In this document: piece by piece, positions 11,042 through 20,000 of the stretch
How the letters are laid out: each line of letters opens with the position of its first letter
How positions within the stretch are numbered: position 1 is the stretch's first letter
Origin: an uncultured Clostridia bacterium
GTDB taxonomy: Bacteria; Bacillota; Clostridia; Christensenellales; UBA1242
Length of the DNA stretch: 47,445 nt
NCBI GenBank assembly: GCA_944372505.1
Contig: CALVZK010000002.1
Location: 108,692 to 156,136 of the forward strand
Reading direction: 5' to 3'
Program-made: the position numbers and the translations under genes
The notes under the pieces: generated by a model
The model's input: the letters and a program-made list of their open reading frames with translations, nothing else
Databases searched by the model: none
Told to the model about the DNA's origin: nothing

Positions 11042-11395
11042 ATGTTAAAAGAATACAAAGTTAAAGATATAAAAGAGTGGTTAAAAATATTAAATGAACA
11101 AACCAACAATAAATTTGCTGAAAATACTAGTTTTATTATTAATTACTATCTTAAGAATAATGAGGATAAAAAATTGGATACTATAAAAGATGTGCTTGAT
11201 TTTTATGTCTTTGTTGAACATCAAGAGAAAGATGCAGAAGTTGGCTGTGGGGAGATGTGGAATGTTCTTACTACTGCAGTTCCACAAGATGTTAATAAAG
11301 TTATGCTTTCTTTAAGAAATAAATTATATAAGAAACAAGAAAACGTAATTAAAAGAAGACTTTGTGATCTCGGTAAACAAGAAGAAAACTTTTAA
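11042..11395 (+). CDS. Unknown 117-residue protein
   Basis: The product has no recognised domain. It reads as a mixed, mainly helical cytosolic protein with an initial KEYKVKDIKEWLKILNEQ helix, an acidic centre (EHQEKDAEVGCGEMW) and a basic C-terminus (KQENVIKRRLCDLGKQEE). There is no signal peptide or membrane segment. It has its own promoter, a good AAAGGAG site and its own terminator, so it is an independent single-gene unit, which supports it being real. Confidence 0.6.
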   Translation: MLKEYKVKDIKEWLKILNEQTNNKFAENTSFIINYYLKNNEDKKLDTIKDVLDFYVFVEHQEKDAEVGCGEMWNVLTTAVPQDVNKVMLSLRNKLYKKQENVIKRRLCDLGKQEENF

Positions 11396-11416
11396 TAGTA
11401 AAATTTAAAGATATAC

Positions 11417-11454
11417 AAAATCTAAAGTAAAAAATATAAACTTTAGATTTTTTT
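11417..11454 (+). terminator. Intrinsic terminator after the 11042 gene
   Basis: AAATCTAAAG and CTTTAGATTT are complementary around a 13-base AT loop and are followed by T residues ending about 11454. Confidence 0.75.
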
Positions 11455-11551
11455 ATATTAATGAAATTAAAGAAAATTGTTTAACATAAAAAATGCTTTG
11501 AAAAAAATGGTTTTTATATTATAATTTATTAAGTAAAATATTGAGGTATTT

Positions 11552-11911
11552 ATGAGTTTTATGGGGAATATTTTTAAAGCATTAGGCTTTGAAAGTGAAG
11601 AAAAAAATAAAACAAGAGCAAAAAAAACAAAAGCATCTTATAAATTAAATAAAAATAAACAACGAATTGATGAAATAGATGGGGTTCCTGTTTATTATCC
11701 AGAAAATTTTTTACAGGCAAAAGAATTTGTTGATTTTGTTAAACAAAAAAAGGCAATAATTATTTCATTAGAAAGTTGTGACAAAGAAATTGAAAATAAA
11801 ATCTTAGATTTTTTAGATGGATTTTGTTTCGGTACAAATGCAAAATTAATTAATTTAAATGAAAATAAACTATATTTAATATTGCCGGAGGGCATGGAAG
11901 TTGAAGAATAA
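11552..11911 (+). CDS. sepF: Cell division protein SepF
   Basis: The 119-residue product starts MSFMGNIFKALGFE, an amphipathic membrane-targeting helix as in SepF, then a short charged linker. The SepF core follows: VYYPENFLQAKEFVDFVKQK, AIIISLESCD and ILDFLDGFCFGTNAKLINL, ending in LYLILPEGMEVEE. SepF bundles FtsZ and tethers it to the membrane. It overlaps lspA by 11 bases and precedes lspA-rluD, a conserved Firmicutes order (ylmF-lspA-ylyB). The neighbours ylmE, ylmG, ylmH and divIVA normally found here are absent. Confidence 0.9.
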   Translation: MSFMGNIFKALGFESEEKNKTRAKKTKASYKLNKNKQRIDEIDGVPVYYPENFLQAKEFVDFVKQKKAIIISLESCDKEIENKILDFLDGFCFGTNAKLINLNENKLYLILPEGMEVEE

Positions 11912-12548
11912 AAAATTATTGATAAGTATACTTGTTCCAATTAGTATTTTTATATTTATTTTAGCTTTGGATCTTTTAACAAAAAATTTTATTATCAAAT
12001 TAATTCCTAATGAAGGCGATGCAATTAAAGTTATACCAGGATTTATTAATTTTGTATATGTAAAAAATACAGGAGCAGCGTGGGGTGTTTTATCTGGAAG
12101 ACCGATATTTCTAATCCTAATTTCTATAATAATTTTAGGGTTGTATCTTGCTTTTTATATAATTAGGAACAAAAAACATAAATGTGAAACAAGTTTAGTT
12201 TTCTCAATTAGTGTTGGGTTAATTGCTGGGGGATGTTTAGGTAATTTGGTTGATAGAATTGTATTTGGATATGTAAGAGATTTTATCAATTTTGAGTTTA
12301 TATCTTTTCCAGTTTTTAATTTTGCTGACATTTCTTTAACATTTGGTATTATTTTAATGATAATTTATTTTTTCTTCATTTATTCAAAAGAAGAAAAAAA
12401 ACTTAACAAAGAATTAGATAAAGATTGTCAAAATGCAATTAAAAATAAAAAAAATGATGAAAAAATAGATGATGAAGAAAATATAACGAGAGAGAATCAA
12501 GAAAATATCAATCAAGATAAAGAAAATAATAAAGATAAAATTGAATAA
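11901..12548 (+). CDS. lspA: Lipoprotein signal peptidase (SPase II) with Lys/Asn/Glu-rich tail
   Basis: This membrane aspartic protease removes signal peptides from prolipoproteins such as the one at 38518. Four hydrophobic helices are visible in the first 165 residues. The catalytic dyad is Asp118 in GNLVDRI and Asp143 in FNFADIS; NTGAAWGVLSG is the conserved loop. The start is a TTG at 11901 inside the end of sepF, which implies translational coupling. The protein is 215 residues against the usual 150-170; the extra 50 are a highly charged, low-complexity tail (EEKKLNKELDKDCQNAIK onward) that is not part of the fold. Confidence 0.93.
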   Translation: MKNKKLLISILVPISIFIFILALDLLTKNFIIKLIPNEGDAIKVIPGFINFVYVKNTGAAWGVLSGRPIFLILISIIILGLYLAFYIIRNKKHKCETSLVFSISVGLIAGGCLGNLVDRIVFGYVRDFINFEFISFPVFNFADISLTFGIILMIIYFFFIYSKEEKKLNKELDKDCQNAIKNKKNDEKIDDEENITRENQENINQDKENNKDKIE

Positions 12549-12609
12549 AAAAAACGAAATGTTGTAATAAAAATGTCGAAAATATAAAAATATTTATAAA
12601 GGTGCAAAT

Positions 12610-13509
12610 TTGAACAAAGGTGAATTTATAATTGATAAAAATCATGAAAAAGAAAGACTAGATAATGTTTGTCTTTCCTTTATGCCTAATTTAACTCGTT
12701 CACATATAAAATTATTGATAGAAAAAGGAAATATTCTATTAGATGGAGAAAAAATTAAATCAGGAGAAAAAGTTAAATGTGGACAAAAAATTAGTTATAA
12801 TTATGAAGAGGTTAAACCACTTGATGTAATTCCTCAAGATATTGATTTCGAGATAATTTACCAAGATGAAGATTTGTTAGTTGTAAACAAGCCTCAAGGG
12901 TTAGTTGTTCATCCTTGTTCTTCTACAAAATCAGGTACATTAGTAAATGGGCTTTTAAATAGGATAAAAGATTTAAGTGGCATTAATGGAGTTTTGAGAC
13001 CAGGAATAGTTCACAGATTAGACAAAAATACATCAGGTCTTATGCTTGTTGCTAAAAATGATTTTGCTCATAATCATTTAGCGGAACAGATTAAAAATAA
13101 AACTTGTCAACGAAAATATTTAGCATTATGTGAAGGTGTATTTGGAAAAAATGAAGGTAGAATTGAAACTTTTTTAGAGAGAAATAAAAAAGATAGAAAA
13201 AAGATGGCAGTTTCTGATAAAGGGAAAAAAGCTATTACAGATTATAAAGTTATTAAGTGTTTTAAAAACAAAACTCTTGTTGAGTTTACTTTACAAACGG
13301 GTAGAACTCATCAAATAAGGGTACATTGTCAAATGATTAATCATCCAATAATTGGTGATGATGTTTATGGTGTTGCAGAAAAAGGTTTAAGTGGTCAACT
13401 TTTGCATGCGTATTATATAAAATTTATACAGCCAAGTTCGCAAAAAGAAATGCGTTTTACTATAGATTTACCAAATTATTTTAAAGATTATTTAAACAAA
13501 TTATCTTAA
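12610..13509 (+). CDS. rluD: 23S rRNA pseudouridine synthase, RluD/YlyB family
   Basis: The 299-residue product has an N-terminal S4 RNA-binding domain (RLDNVCLSFMPNLTRSHIKLLIEKGNI-like) and the RluA-type catalytic domain. The catalytic aspartate is in HRLDKNTSGLMLVAKN near residue 138. LVVNKPQGLVVHP and LQTGRTHQIRVH are the other family motifs. It isomerises uridines in 23S rRNA helix 69 or a related site; the exact target cannot be read from sequence. The start is TTG at 12610, with AAAGGTG upstream. It closes the sepF-lspA-rluD group. Confidence 0.9.
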   Translation: MNKGEFIIDKNHEKERLDNVCLSFMPNLTRSHIKLLIEKGNILLDGEKIKSGEKVKCGQKISYNYEEVKPLDVIPQDIDFEIIYQDEDLLVVNKPQGLVVHPCSSTKSGTLVNGLLNRIKDLSGINGVLRPGIVHRLDKNTSGLMLVAKNDFAHNHLAEQIKNKTCQRKYLALCEGVFGKNEGRIETFLERNKKDRKKMAVSDKGKKAITDYKVIKCFKNKTLVEFTLQTGRTHQIRVHCQMINHPIIGDDVYGVAEKGLSGQLLHAYYIKFIQPSSQKEMRFTIDLPNYFKDYLNKLS

Positions 13510-13515
13510 AAAAAA

Positions 13516-13540
13516 TCAGCATAATATGCTGACTTTTTTA
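13516..13540. terminator. Bidirectional terminator between rluD and the minus-strand cassette
   Basis: TCAGCAT (13516-13522) and ATGCTGA (13526-13532) form a 7-bp stem, with T residues on the plus side and A residues on the other, so it can serve convergent units. Confidence 0.75.
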
Positions 13541-13924
13541 TATGTTTTTATATTGAGATAATATAAAATCCGCAAAGACTTCAACCTTAAAGAAATTTTG
13601 AATTTGCTTATCAATGTCCTCATTTATATTTAATTGTTTTTCAAGTTTTTTATCAAATTTAATATCGTATTTTTCTGCAAATAATTTTATTTTATTTAAA
13701 GGTTCATAATTAATTATTTCACTTTCTTCTGTCCATAAATCAATAAAAAAATAATCATCAGTCATAAAAATATTATTGTTTTGTTTATAAAAAACAATAT
13801 TTAAAAAACAATCTGATATTTTAGAACTGATATTGAAATTAAGTTGTAAAAAATTGTGGTTATATTCAATATTACCATATTTTAATTTTTCTAATTTTTC
13901 TTTTAATTTTTTCAACTCCATCAT
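13538..13924 (-). CDS. DUF1828-like protein, second of a pair
   Basis: The 128-residue product resembles its upstream neighbour in layout: an N-terminal helix, a strand with FNISSKISDCFLNIVFYKQ, then NNIFMTDDYFFIDLW, which corresponds to the xxLSDDGxxxxxL core of DUF1828-type proteins, and a C-terminal helix FKVEVFADFILSQYK. It overlaps the upstream gene by ATGA (13921-13924), so translation is coupled. DUF1828-like proteins are common in prophage and plasmid neighbourhoods but their activity is unknown. The paralogy is from matching layout rather than strong identity. Confidence 0.5.
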   Translation of the reverse strand: MMELKKLKEKLEKLKYGNIEYNHNFLQLNFNISSKISDCFLNIVFYKQNNNIFMTDDYFFIDLWTEESEIINYEPLNKIKLFAEKYDIKFDKKLEKQLNINEDIDKQIQNFFKVEVFADFILSQYKNI

Positions 13925-14271
13925 AATTCTCCATTAATTAAAAATTCTGCAAACATTAAATTCTGTGCAAAATCTTCTATTTCAAAGTAAATAATATCTA
14001 AATTGCATTCTTTTTGAAATTTATTATTGTTAAATTCTATTTTTTTTGACTCTAAAAACTGAAAAATATTTTTGTTTATATTTTTATAAGTTTTACAAAA
14101 AATACCATCGTCTGAAAGCATTACTTTGTCATTCTCGCAGTAAACGTTTATAATAATTTTATTTTTATCATTAAAAGCGAATGGATAAGTTAGATAAATT
14201 TTATTTTCTTTTTCTATAAAATCAAATTTATTTTTATTTAAAATTTCTTTAATAATATTTAGTTTTGTCAT
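13921..14271 (-). CDS. DUF1828-like protein
   Basis: I place the start at the ATG at 14271 (116 residues), because GGAG of the upstream gene's last codons sits 9 bases before it and the upstream stop is 4 bases away; the longer form from 14313 would overlap that gene. The protein has FDFIEKENKIYLTYPFAF, VMLSDDGIFCKTY (the DDG core of DUF1828) and a C-terminal helix FEIEDFAQNLMFAEFLI. It is the middle gene of a tight three-gene minus-strand unit and a probable paralogue of the next gene. Confidence 0.6.
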   Translation of the reverse strand: MTKLNIIKEILNKNKFDFIEKENKIYLTYPFAFNDKNKIIINVYCENDKVMLSDDGIFCKTYKNINKNIFQFLESKKIEFNNNKFQKECNLDIIYFEIEDFAQNLMFAEFLINGEL

Positions 14272-14275
14272 TATA

Positions 14276-15397
14276 TTATTTCTCCATATAATCATCGTTT
14301 TTATCGCGGTCATCTATATCATTTTCTTTTTCCAAATCTAGACAAGCAAGTTTATTAGAAATTTCTAATTGTAAATTTAATAATTCTATCAAAAAATCTG
14401 CAAAATTATCATTAGTTTTATTGGGTGACGTGCCATTTGATGGGGCAATATTATCATTAAACATTTTGAGAAGAGTATTCCCATTTCCACCGGGATCATT
14501 TAGTATCTTTAAAATGTATAATTTTAGCAAACAACTATTTAGTGTGTTGTCAGAAAAATATGTTAAATTTAAATTTAATAATTCTTTATTAATTTGTGCC
14601 AATATGCTTCTTTGTTTTGGATTTGGATATTTGTTAAATAATTCACTTAATCTAGTAAATGTATAATTTAAAGTATCGTTTAAATTGCCTTTTTTGGATT
14701 TATTCATTTTCTTTATTCTTAAAAATGGCATACCCAATGAATATTTATTAAGAGGAGAATTTTCTCTTGCAGATATTAGGTCTGAAACATACTTTATTAA
14801 ATCATCCAATGATATCGCTAAAGAACTTTGGTAAGAAGCATTTGCAAAATGAAAATGTGCAGTAGTAACTTTTTCACGAAAATATTTTCTGTACAATTCT
14901 TTTTCTTCATCGGTTAATTCATCATCGCTTAATACATTTTTTAATGCACGATTTTCGTGTGAAAATCTTGGCCGCAAATCATATCTTTGTAGTTGGACCA
15001 TTTCATTTGGGTTAGAATTTATCATTGATGTAACGAAAGATGTCAATTCTTTGATAATATGATAACAATCTTGTTGTTGAGGATGTGTAAAATAGCATTC
15101 AATTATTAAATCATTATTATCTTTTCCAAAAGAATAAAATTGTAAGTGAGATTCTTTTGAAATATTATACTTTTCTATTTTACATAACCCATGACAATAT
15201 TGATAATTAACTTCGACAGATTTTCTTGGTGAGGCCAGACAGGTGATGTAAAATTCGTCATTTTCATAAATAGCACCTATAGATTTATCCTCCCACATAG
15301 TTGCTTGTCGAAAATGTTTGCCATTTCTAATATAACTGTTAAAACTGTTAATTTTGTCAATTAAAGTACTATTATCTTTTTTTATTGTTTTTTTCAT
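14276..15397 (-). CDS. Unknown 373-residue protein with an AHFHFAN motif
   Basis: I do not recognise the family. It is soluble, without signal peptide or membrane helix. The central part has TTAHFHFANASYQSSLAISLDDLI near residues 175-200; the HxHF core followed by a helix is suggestive of a metal or nucleotide site, but this is a guess. The last 60 residues are polar and Asn/Asp-rich (NGTSPNKTNDN; DIDDRDKNDDYMEK). It is the first gene of the unit with the two DUF1828-like genes, with a 4-base gap to the next. A weak AGAGAA lies upstream of the ATG. The tight spacing suggests the three products act together. Confidence 0.55.
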   Translation of the reverse strand: MKKTIKKDNSTLIDKINSFNSYIRNGKHFRQATMWEDKSIGAIYENDEFYITCLASPRKSVEVNYQYCHGLCKIEKYNISKESHLQFYSFGKDNNDLIIECYFTHPQQQDCYHIIKELTSFVTSMINSNPNEMVQLQRYDLRPRFSHENRALKNVLSDDELTDEEKELYRKYFREKVTTAHFHFANASYQSSLAISLDDLIKYVSDLISARENSPLNKYSLGMPFLRIKKMNKSKKGNLNDTLNYTFTRLSELFNKYPNPKQRSILAQINKELLNLNLTYFSDNTLNSCLLKLYILKILNDPGGNGNTLLKMFNDNIAPSNGTSPNKTNDNFADFLIELLNLQLEISNKLACLDLEKENDIDDRDKNDDYMEK

Positions 15398-15477
15398 TAT
15401 TATTCTCTTGTTTTAATTATAATTAAATTTTAAGAAAAAATCAATAATAGGGATTAAATTAAAAAATTAATTAAATA

Positions 15478-15508
15478 AAAAAGGCTGAAAAACATTCAGA
15501 CCTTTTAT
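15478..15508 (-). terminator. Terminator of the 15553-15936 gene
   Basis: On the minus strand GGTCTGAA and TTCAGCC pair with one bulged base and are followed by a T tract. It separates the PH-like gene from the 15397 cassette. Confidence 0.65.
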
Positions 15509-15552
15509 TCTCATCAACCAATTTTTAATAAAAATTATTTTATATCTTTCAA

Positions 15553-15936
15553 TTAATGATCTGTTACTTGGAATTCTGTAATACCAATATTTTTCTTTTT
15601 TCTTTCAATTTCTATTAATGATGAAATCATATCTCGAACTTTATATGGATTTTTGATATGTCTTAAGTGGAAACTTGGGACATGAGCGTCATTACTTGAT
15701 ATTTCTATTGTACCTGTACCAAAAATTCTATCTGCTAATGAAGCAAATAAAGTGACATCAAAACATCTATAAACATTAATATCATCTATGATGGCACTGA
15801 AAAAACCTTTGTGTCTAAAAAACTTAACCCATTCTCCCTCTTTCTTTACTATATAATATCTATAAAAAGATAATGGTAATCCAAAACGTCTTTTACGATC
15901 TTTCCAAATTATTTCACAACCTTTGTCAAATCTCAT
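15553..15936 (-). CDS. PH-like (bPH-type) protein, copy 2
   Basis: The 127-residue product is closely similar to the protein encoded at 16053-16436 along its full length, so the two are tandem duplicates. Each begins MRFDK-C-IIW-DRKR-FGLP-SF-RYY, has GEWVKFFRHKGF, an INVYRCFDVTLFASLADRIFG segment and ends with HIKNPYKVRDMISSLIEIERKKK. The beta-rich body followed by a helix after an NPYKV turn looks like bacterial PH domains, which often report IG-NPYxVRDxI. GGAGG precedes the ATG, and a SigA promoter (-35 15989-15994, -10 15966-15971, 17-base spacer) is visible. Function is unknown. Confidence 0.65.
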   Translation of the reverse strand: MRFDKGCEIIWKDRKRRFGLPLSFYRYYIVKKEGEWVKFFRHKGFFSAIIDDINVYRCFDVTLFASLADRIFGTGTIEISSNDAHVPSFHLRHIKNPYKVRDMISSLIEIERKKKNIGITEFQVTDH

Positions 15937-15965
15937 ATTTCCCTCCTAATTAAAAGACACTATAT

Positions 15966-15994
15966 ATTTTATAATATTTTTTTAGTATTGTAAA
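15966..15994 (-). promoter_or_regulatory. Promoter of the 15553-15936 gene
   Basis: On the minus strand TTTACA (15989-15994) and TAAAAT (15966-15971) are 17 bases apart. Confidence 0.55.
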
Positions 15995-16018
15995 GTCCTT
16001 TTTTAAAATTAATAGTCT

Positions 16019-16046
16019 TTTAAAAAAAGAACAACTATATTGTTCT
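16019..16046 (-). terminator. Terminator of the 16053-16436 gene
   Basis: On the minus strand AAGAACAA and TTGTTCTT form an 8-bp stem with a short loop and a T tract. Confidence 0.75.
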
Positions 16047-16052
16047 TTTTCC

Positions 16053-16436
16053 TTAACCTTCTGTATTTTGAAATTCTGTAATACCAATTCTTCTCTTTTT
16101 TCTTTCAAATTCAATAAGTGAAGATATAAGATCTCGAACTTTATAAGGATTTGCAATATGTTTCATAACAAAATTAGGAGTACTTTCATCTCCTGTTGAA
16201 ACATCTAATGTGCCAGTTTTAAAAATCTTATCTCCTAGAGATGCAATTAATGTTATATCAAAACATCTATATATGTTTACTTCGTCGATAACATAACTTA
16301 AAAATCCTTTATGCCTAAATAATTTAACCCATTCTCCCTCTTTTTTAACTAAATAATATCTAGTAAATGAAATTGGTAAACCAAAATATCTTTTTCTATC
16401 ATGCCATATTATTTGGCAATCTTTATCAAAGCGCAT
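16053..16436 (-). CDS. PH-like (bPH-type) protein, copy 1
   Basis: The 127-residue product is the tandem paralogue of the next gene and has the same length. Shared anchors are GEWVKLFRHKGF, VNIYRCFDITLIASLGDKIF and HIANPYKVRDLISSLIEFERKKR. The most divergent part is the middle (TGTLDVSTGDESTPNFV here), in the loop expected to meet a ligand in a PH fold. It has its own promoter (16457-16484), a GGAGG site and its own terminator, so the two copies are separately controlled rather than an operon. Confidence 0.65.
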   Translation of the reverse strand: MRFDKDCQIIWHDRKRYFGLPISFTRYYLVKKEGEWVKLFRHKGFLSYVIDEVNIYRCFDITLIASLGDKIFKTGTLDVSTGDESTPNFVMKHIANPYKVRDLISSLIEFERKKRRIGITEFQNTEG

Positions 16437-16456
16437 ATTTCCTCCATATAAACTAT

Positions 16457-16484
16457 ATTATACACATTTTTATGCTAATGTAAA
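16457..16484 (-). promoter_or_regulatory. Promoter of the 16053-16436 gene
   Basis: On the minus strand TTTACA (16479-16484) and TATAAT (16457-16462) are 16 bases apart. Confidence 0.6.
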
Positions 16485-16496
16485 GAAAAAAATAAA

Positions 16497-16532
16497 AAAA
16501 ACAAAAAGTGTTTTCACTTTTTGTTTTTTAGT
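16497..16532. terminator. Terminator of the Cys-rich gene
   Basis: AAAAAGTG and CACTTTTT form a stem around a TTTT/AAAA loop, with A and T runs on both flanks, so it can act in either direction. It lies directly downstream of the minus-strand Cys-rich gene. Confidence 0.75.
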
Positions 16533-16552
16533 TTTTAAGGCTTTTTAATTAA

Positions 16553-16750
16553 TTATTTGCAACCACCGCAACTATTGCCACAGCAACCGCATAAAAGTAA
16601 AAGGATAATTAAAGTGCAAGAATCTATTCCGCAACCGTTTCCATTGCCACAAAGACATTGAAGAAGAATTATCCAAAGTATTAGTGAGCAGCAATCACAA
16701 CCACTGTTGCAATTATTGAAGCCGCCACATGAGCCGTTAAAAAAGTTCAT
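16553..16750 (-). CDS. Small Cys/Gly-rich membrane-like peptide
   Basis: The 65-residue product has 14 cysteines and a similar number of glycines. Two short hydrophobic stretches (LILWIILLQCLC and TLIILLLLCGCC) are separated by CGNGNGCGIDSC and flanked by SCGGFNNCNSGCDCC and CGNSCGGCK. GGAGG lies seven bases before the ATG and a terminator follows, so it is a real single-gene unit. The layout fits a small membrane peptide or a disulfide-cross-linked coat or surface component; a peptide toxin or bacteriocin precursor is also possible. No transport or modification genes lie nearby. Confidence 0.6.
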   Translation of the reverse strand: MNFFNGSCGGFNNCNSGCDCCSLILWIILLQCLCGNGNGCGIDSCTLIILLLLCGCCGNSCGGCK

Positions 16751-16779
16751 TAGTTCCTCCTAAATTTCACTTATGTATT

Positions 16780-16797
16780 TGAAAGGAATTCCTTTCA
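16780..16797. promoter_or_regulatory. 18-bp perfect palindrome upstream of the Cys-rich gene
   Basis: TGAAAGGAATTCCTTTCA is a perfect palindrome 30 bases upstream of the minus-strand start codon. It could be a dimeric regulator site or a leader hairpin. Confidence 0.5.
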
Positions 16798-16969
16798 CAT
16801 TAACATACTACTAATTAATTCATTAAAATGTGCATTTTTTTTGTATTTTTTTTGTTTTTATATATTTTTATTTAATTTTCTTATTAAGTATCGACAAAAC
16901 TAGTGCTTTTTTGACAGCATAGTTTTTTGTATTAAATGCAAAATAATTTTGTTTAATACCGCAATTTGT

Positions 16970-16998
16970 TTGACTTAAAATATAAAATGTTTTACAAT
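16970..16998 (+). promoter_or_regulatory. Promoter of the large surface protein gene
   Basis: TTGACT (16970-16975) and TACAAT (16993-16998) are 17 bases apart; GAGAGG near 17026 is the ribosome binding site. Confidence 0.65.
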
Positions 16999-17038
16999 AA
17001 ATTGTTACTAAATTTATTAAATAATAGAGAGGTTATTT

Positions 17039-20000
17039 ATGACAAAATCTAAATCAAAATTTAAAGGCTTTTTAAAAGGCGCAGCTTTAGGATTTGCAGT
17101 TATTTTATGTAGTGCTTTTTTCCCTGCAAATGCTGTTAATGCATTGGCAGCAGACCTAGAAGGAGAGAAGGCATTATCGGATACTTATAGAATAGAAGTA
17201 GATGGAAATATAGAGGCAAACAATAATTCTGCAACAGTAACCAAAGGCGATAGTTTTACAATTCCTGTTGGGGTTTATCATAGTGCTACAAGTGGAGAAC
17301 ATATTATAGGTACGGCAGTTAGCGGTAATATTACAACATCTAAAATAGAGGTTTATTATAAGGCAACTGGAGATATTGTTAAAACAATAAGCGGGGCAGA
17401 AAATGAAGGTGCTGTAACTGGATTAGAATTTATAGCTGATAGAGTAGGTACTTATGCAATAACATATACCGTTATAGAAAATGGAACAACATATTCTTAT
17501 GATTTCTCTGTAACTTGTGAAGCAGATGAGGCTACATTTGAATTTAAAGGTAATGATTCTAATATTATACCTTCTGTTTACGATACACAGTTAAGTTCTA
17601 AACTTGATGGAGAAAATAAAAACAAAGATATTAAAATCCCATTGCCTACAGTTTTGGATGAAGATGGAGAAGAAATTCTTACATCTGCAGACACTCAATA
17701 TTATATTCTTGATAAAAATGGGACTGGAATTCCTAGTATAGAAAACAGCAAAAATTGTTTTGTTTATATTAGTTTGACTAATGGAGATGAAATTGTTACT
17801 TTACAAGGAGAAAATGGAAATTATTATATTGATGGAGATGTTCTTGTAGAGAATGGTTCAACTCTTAATAATCAAGAGTATAAACTTACTTATACATTCT
17901 ATCAAATTAATGAAAACGGCAAATCATTTATTTCTTCGACTAGTAAAACTTTTAAAGTAAAAAATGGATACTATTATACAGATAGCGAAAAGGAAACAAG
18001 TGGTTACGCAATAAGCGCTGATTTTGCAACTACAGTACCAAGTAGTGCAGTTGTTGGAGTGGAGGTTAGTTTACCTTCTGTTTCTGCTACAACTAGTTCA
18101 AAAAATTCTCCTTCTAGTGAGAGTGTAGATGTTTACTACGAAATTACTGTTAAAAAAATGAAGAATGGCAAGTATGAAGATGATGTTACAGAAACTGTTT
18201 ATAATAAAGAAGACAATACATTTAAAGCAGTAGAAGAAGGATCTTACCAAATTATATATACAATAAAAGATTTTTATGGGAATGAAACAACTAAATCTTT
18301 CTATTTAGATAATGTTAAAGATAGCCAATCTGCACAGGTGTATATGTATGATGCTGGAACAGATGTTAAAAATAAAGATGGAAGTTATAGTTCAACAAGT
18401 GAATATAAATTGTCTTCACAAAGAGTAGCAAAAAATATTATTGTATATGCAATTGCAGGTACAGATAATATGCCTATTAACGAGATAACATTAAGACGTG
18501 AAATAAGATTAGGAAGTACTGTTCGATTTAACGTAAAAGAACAAAAATACAATGATTATAATCTAATTTTTGCACCTTCTGCTAATGACAATGAGGGAGA
18601 ATATGCTTTATATGCTCAAATAGCAAATGACAACTATGAAATTAGAAAACAAATGGTTGTAGATGGTCTTGATTTTACTGATGGTGAAGTTGTTAAACAA
18701 TGGCTCAAAGATAACAAATATTTAATTGTTACAACTGATGGGAAAGATGCTAGCGGTGCATATATTGCAGGTGAAAATGCTGATATAAATAATGAGACAG
18801 TTATTGATCAATTTATAAATGCAGGTTATGCTTATATTAAAGCAGACACTTCTGATGGTAATTATACCTTTACCGCAGGATCATATAATTTCTATTATTA
18901 TGCAAGCGATAATATCAATGCTGAAAAATCCAAAAATTATAGCGTGACTTTATCTTCTGCAGTAGATGAAGGTATTCCTACAATTAATTTTGATACTGAT
19001 TTACAGACAACATATTTAACAAATGAAACAATTGAATTTACTCCTGCAGGAGCAAGTGATACAGTAGATTCTAGACTTGAAGTGGTTACAGCATACAGAT
19101 ATTTAGGAGAAGATAAAACTACTCCTGTTGCTAGTGAACAAACAAAGCAAACCATTCAATATTTACTTGAGAATTGGAATTCTAATGATAGTCAAAAATG
19201 GTATGTTAAAGATAGGGACGCTAAAGGATTAGTTACTAGTGAAGGTTGGTTCTACGATCTAGAAGCAGAAACATATAAAATAGATTTAAGTCAAAAACCA
19301 ACTGATGCCAAATATGTAGAAATTTTGTGCTATGCTATTGATGACAATGGTAATGTTGGGTTCTATAATAGAATTATTAAAATCGCAGACACAACTGATA
19401 ATGATACACCTGTTTTATATAAAGTTGTAAACGCTCCAGAAGATATTGAAAGTCAGGATTATAATGCTCCTTCAACAATCATATTGCCTACTCTTTATTT
19501 TACAGATTCTAGAGTAGAATATATGAATGCTGATGTTATGGTTTACAAAATTACTAAAGACGATCAAGGAAATGTTACAGAAAGAAAATTGATGCAAAGC
19601 ACTAATATGACTACAAGAGTAGATACTTATAGAGGGACATTTAGCGTAGACGGAGGTATTTTTAATGCTTCGTCAAATGGAACATATCAAGTAGTAATTA
19701 CTGTTAGTGATAGTTCTAACCATACAGTTTCAACTTATTTTGATTATGTTGTTGGTGGCGGAGTAATAATAGAAGATCCTGTAATTGATAATATTACTTC
19801 TGAACCTGTTGAGATTGCTATTGATGAAAGTTATAGATTAACTACGCCTACTATTTCTGTAACCGCTTCTGAAGAATATGGTTATATTGGTTTAAATGAT
19901 GAAGATGACTCAAATGCGGCAACATATTATACAACTTCTTTAGTTTCTGCAACCAGCAATCAATACAAATTAGACCAATATGAGTTTATAGGAAAAGCAA

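Noticed and set aside
14421-14666. Plus-strand frame inside the 14276-15397 gene
   Set aside because: It is antisense to a well-supported operon gene and has no ribosome binding site.
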